From Victivallales bacterium (lineage in GTDB: Bacteria; Verrucomicrobiota; Lentisphaeria; Oligosphaerales; Oligosphaeraceae), in NCBI GenBank assembly GCA_017458805.1, contig JAFTAC010000153.1, forward strand, positions 1-7,400: a DNA stretch of 7,400 bases, in the 5' to 3' direction. This document shows, in pieces, positions 4,710 through 7,400 of the stretch (its first letter is position 1; each line of letters starts with the position of its first letter). The position numbers were made by a program, and so were the translations under genes. A model generated the notes under the pieces. It saw only the letters and a list, made by a program, of their open reading frames with translations, had not been told where the DNA came from and ran no database searches.

Positions 4710-7400
4710 CTATTTTGTTGCCTTGACGAAGCCGAGGTAGTCGAGGTTCATGCCTTGGTCGTCGGTGTTTTCGAGGGTGATGGTGTGGGAGCCGGCTTTG
4801 AGTGGGAGGGCGAGTGGCTGGCCTTTGGCGGAGGCCGTGAAGAGAGTCCAGTCGAAGGGGCGGTCGCCGAAGCCGCCGTTGGCGACAAAACGGAAGACGC
4901 CGAGGGGCTGGCCATCGATGGTCAGCTTGCGGGATACGACATTCGGGGTGCAGTAGCGCACGATGAAGTGGTAGGTGCCGTCGGCGGGGACGGTGACATT
5001 CCACGTCAGTGTATGGCCTGCATTGTCCCAATGGGAGATGGCTTTGCCGCGGACGCCCTTTTTGTCGTCGCGGATGCGGACTTCGCCGCCCGTTTGTGCA
5101 GTGAAGGCCTCTGCTTCGGCGAAATAGCCTGTCGGCGTGGTGTTTTGTGTGAACCAGAGCAGCACTTGCCCATTGAGGCGGGTTCCATTGTCGCAGAGCA
5201 GAGTGAAGCGGGCAGTTTTGGGGGCTCTTTTGGATGCTTTCAGCGCGATGTGTTTCACCATGCGTTCTCCAGGCTTCAAATCCACCTCAAAAGAGGTGAG
5301 GTCAGCTTCAACGCCTTCTGGCAGGGCAATGGTGAGCATGCCTTTCAAGGGAGCGTGTCTGGAGGCCACGACGACGAGTTGCAGGCAGTCAGGCGATAGG
5401 CTCTTGCCGTCGATGAATGTTCCATTTAGATTGGGGGCTTCGGATTCCAGGTCGTATGGCAATAGAGCCTCCGACGGGTATCCCATGGCGTTGGCGGCCA
5501 TGCGCATACGGTAGTTGTGTTCCTGCATGAGGCATGGACGGCGGTCCATCGCGGGCAAATCGGTGGTATAGACGCGGAACTCGCCAGGAACGGGGGAGGC
5601 GATGATTTCCTCTCGCCAGTCGCCGATGATATCGACTGGCAGAATCCTGCCGCCGAAGATGTGGCTTGAGACGGGACCGCCGTTGTGGTCGGTGATGCGG
5701 CTTGAGAGAATCTCCTTCTGCAAATCCGCGTCCCAGTAGATGGTCCAACTGCCGAAGCGGTAGGTGGGAGTCGTGGTGTTTTCCAATTGATCGCCCGTCG
5801 AGGTCAGAAGCCAGCCCTTAACGAGACCGCGCTTGTTGGTACCAGGTTCGAGGATATGCATGTCGCCCCCTGCGACCTCGGCTCCTGGGTATAGCGGGTC
5901 GATGTCGGCGACCTGGCCCTTGCCATCGACGTGGTTCGTCGGCTCGTCCAGCTCCCAGTAGAGCTGACCCGTCTTGGCGTCGGCCATGCAGAGCCCCCCT
6001 TTTTTTTGCGCAGTCTCCACGTTCCAGGCGACCTGGAGGCCAGGCTTGTCTGGCATCAGCTTGCCGAAATAGACGCCGTCGGGGTGGCCTTTGCCCGTCG
6101 TCCACAGGGGCATTCCATTGTCGTCGATGACGGCACTGCCGAGGACGATCTCGTCGCGTCCGTCCCCATCGACGTCCAGCGCGTAGTTTGTGTGTGCTCC
6201 TTGTCCCTGCCATTTGCGGGTGAGTTCCGCGTTGTCGTAGCTCCAAAGGCGCTGGAGCTTGTCGTTGACCAGCTGCCAGGTTTCGATGGCCATATTGTCG
6301 TAGGTGCCGCGCAGGATGCAGACGCAGGGGGTCTTGCCGTCCAGGTAGGCGATGCACATCAGGTTGCGGGCAGCAAAATGATAGGCTCCCTTGCCCTCGT
6401 TTCCGAAGAGCTCGCGGCTAATCCAGGGGGCGCGGTCGATTTCCCTGCCCGTCATGCCGTCAAGCACGACAAAGTATTCTTCGCCTGAATAGACGTGGCC
6501 ATCTGCTTCGCGATGGTCGCCAGAGCTGATTTTCGTGATGACCTCGGCCTTGCCGTCGCCGTCCAAATCATATACGCAGTAGGGGGAGTACCAGATGCCC
6601 TGCTCGATGTCCCATCCCAGGTCAACCGTCCAGAGGCGTGTGCCGTTGCTGAGAAAAGCCTCCAGCTTGTAGGTGTCAGGGGATTTGTACCACACGACGT
6701 TCCATGGGTCGATGTTGGTGGCAGGGTGCTTGACGACGAAGTCGTAGGTGCCATCACCGTCCAGGTCGCCGATGCCGACCTTTTGGATTTTCGCCTTTGG
6801 GTTGCTCAGCTTGTAGGATTTGTAGGCGTGGTCGCTGTTGGTGTCGCGCTTCCAGACTGTCGCTTCGCCAGGTTTGCCTCCGTTGCTTTCGCAGACGATG
6901 TAGGTTGCGCCATCAACGGGGCTTTTGTCCAGGAAGTCGCAGGTCTGGCGGATGGGGGCGTCGTTGAGCTTCGTCTCTTGTCCATTAACTTTGCGGAAGA
7001 GGTCGAAGGCGGCGTCTGGGGCGTCCTCCTTGAGCAGACGCCATGTCACATAGACGCCGTCATCTGTTTCCTGCGCCACGACGCCCCGCCCGAAGGGCTC
7101 CATGATGCGTTTTGTCGCATGGCCCTTGACGAGTGGCTTCTGTTCCATTACCTTTGGAGTAAACGCTTCTAGGGTGATGCAATCGACTAAGAAGTCTGTT
7201 TCTCCATTTCCGACGAGGCGCAGGTTGATGGCGTCGATTCCGTCATCGACCTCGAAGAAGCCTTTCACGGGCTTCCATGCATTGGGGGAGACAGGGAAGT
7301 TGTGGCTTGCTGCAGCGTTCCAGGTGACGTGCTTTCCATCCTTGTAGCCGACGAGTTGCATTTTCGCGTTTTCGACTTTGCTGGCTTTTGTCCAACAGCG
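4710..7400 (-). CDS. Rhamnogalacturonan lyase, PL11 family, multi-domain (5' end outside window)
   Basis: 896 codons are visible. The frame is open through the right edge, so the ATG at 7361 is internal. PL11 enzymes (YesW/YesX type) cleave the rhamnose-galacturonate bond of rhamnogalacturonan I by calcium-dependent beta-elimination. Domains, counted from residue 1 at 7361: 1-70 has the end of a CBM4/9-like sandwich (NAWKPVKGFFEV, INLRLVGNGETDFLVDCITLEAF). About 85-640 is the PL11 propeller, with GRGVVAQETDDGVYVTWRLL, calcium-type loops GDLDGDGTYDFVVK (198-211), YDLDGDGKAEVITK (264-277) and LDVDGDGRDEIVLG (395-408), AVIDDNGMPLWTTGKGHPDG (410-429), and the late blocks DWREEIIASPVPGEFRVYTT and HNYRMRMAANAMGYP. 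About 655-740 is an Ig-like spacer. About 745-883 is a CBM6/35-like domain (YFAEAEAF..., GSHTITLENTDDQGMNLDYL). Secretion is expected, but the signal peptide would lie off the window. It ends with TAG at 4712-4710. An A8G6 run (6007-5994) inside the propeller is prone to slippage. The enzyme family is secure; activity is inferred. Confidence 0.93.
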   Translation of the reverse strand, partial: RCWTKASKVENAKMQLVGYKDGKHVTWNAAASHNFPVSPNAWKPVKGFFEVDDGIDAINLRLVGNGETDFLVDCITLEAFTPKVMEQKPLVKGHATKRIMEPFGRGVVAQETDDGVYVTWRLLKEDAPDAAFDLFRKVNGQETKLNDAPIRQTCDFLDKSPVDGATYIVCESNGGKPGEATVWKRDTNSDHAYKSYKLSNPKAKIQKVGIGDLDGDGTYDFVVKHPATNIDPWNVVWYKSPDTYKLEAFLSNGTRLWTVDLGWDIEQGIWYSPYCVYDLDGDGKAEVITKISSGDHREADGHVYSGEEYFVVLDGMTGREIDRAPWISRELFGNEGKGAYHFAARNLMCIAYLDGKTPCVCILRGTYDNMAIETWQLVNDKLQRLWSYDNAELTRKWQGQGAHTNYALDVDGDGRDEIVLGSAVIDDNGMPLWTTGKGHPDGVYFGKLMPDKPGLQVAWNVETAQKKGGLCMADAKTGQLYWELDEPTNHVDGKGQVADIDPLYPGAEVAGGDMHILEPGTNKRGLVKGWLLTSTGDQLENTTTPTYRFGSWTIYWDADLQKEILSSRITDHNGGPVSSHIFGGRILPVDIIGDWREEIIASPVPGEFRVYTTDLPAMDRRPCLMQEHNYRMRMAANAMGYPSEALLPYDLESEAPNLNGTFIDGKSLSPDCLQLVVVASRHAPLKGMLTIALPEGVEADLTSFEVDLKPGERMVKHIALKASKRAPKTARFTLLCDNGTRLNGQVLLWFTQNTTPTGYFAEAEAFTAQTGGEVRIRDDKKGVRGKAISHWDNAGHTLTWNVTVPADGTYHFIVRYCTPNVVSRKLTIDGQPLGVFRFVANGGFGDRPFDWTLFTASAKGQPLALPLKAGSHTITLENTDDQGMNLDYLGFVKATK
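5994..6007 (-). repeat. A8G6 homopolymer pair within the lyase gene
   Basis: On the coding strand the lyase carries eight A followed by six G, encoding the K-K-G-G of TAQKKGGLC. The surrounding protein aligns with normal PL11 sequence, so the frame is intact in this copy. A one-base slip backwards would enter a frame that ends at 5818, removing the last part of the propeller and both C-terminal domains. Confidence 0.8.

Noticed and set aside
4644..5399. Plus-strand frame of 251 codons antisense to the lyase 3' end
   Set aside because: It lies opposite the CBM6/35-like and Ig-like domains, has V/G/E/A-rich shadow composition, and shows no motif or ribosome-binding site.

Overview
All genes in this window lie on the minus strand, so transcription runs from right (7400) to left (1). 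In that order they are: the 3' part of a large rhamnogalacturonan lyase (polysaccharide lyase family 11, PL11) that enters from the right edge; an unrecognised four-helix membrane protein; a U32-family protein (the 'peptidase U32'/RNA hydroxylase superfamily); a small secreted protein joining HEAT repeats to a glycoside-hydrolase-type sugar-binding jelly roll; and the first codons of another gene cut by the left edge. No RNA genes, insertion sequences, CRISPR arrays or convincing terminators were seen.

The likely source is a Gram-negative carbohydrate-degrading bacterium, probably of the PVC superphylum (Lentisphaerota, Verrucomicrobiota or Kiritimatiellota). This rests on the GC-rich coding style, a multi-domain PL11 lyase, a secreted HEAT plus GH2-N-like protein, and the mixed use of strong and absent Shine-Dalgarno sites. 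It is inference from protein style, not a taxonomic proof.

Region by region: 4710-7400 is the lyase, with a CBM4/9-like domain (start missing), an eight-bladed-propeller PL11 catalytic region, an Ig-like spacer and a C-terminal CBM6/35-like domain. 3221-4672 is the membrane protein, much richer in A+T than its neighbours and built from a duplicated module (two helices plus a soluble domain). Its N terminus is the tail of a third copy of that module, and the resemblance begins just beyond the lyase stop codon. 998-3118 is the U32 protein, with an intact family signature and an unusual insertion of about 32 residues near the N terminus. 42-941 is the secreted HEAT/jelly-roll protein, followed after 15 bases by a new start with a perfect AGGAGG.

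The lyase and the HEAT/jelly-roll protein fit the degradation or binding of plant pectin (rhamnogalacturonan I). The U32 protein belongs more to RNA or cofactor modification. The membrane protein looks like an accessory or transferred gene whose 5' end was lost at the lyase junction. That junction, the repeated-module membrane family and the HEAT/jelly-roll fusion are the points most worth a second look. No complete new multi-gene system is evident.
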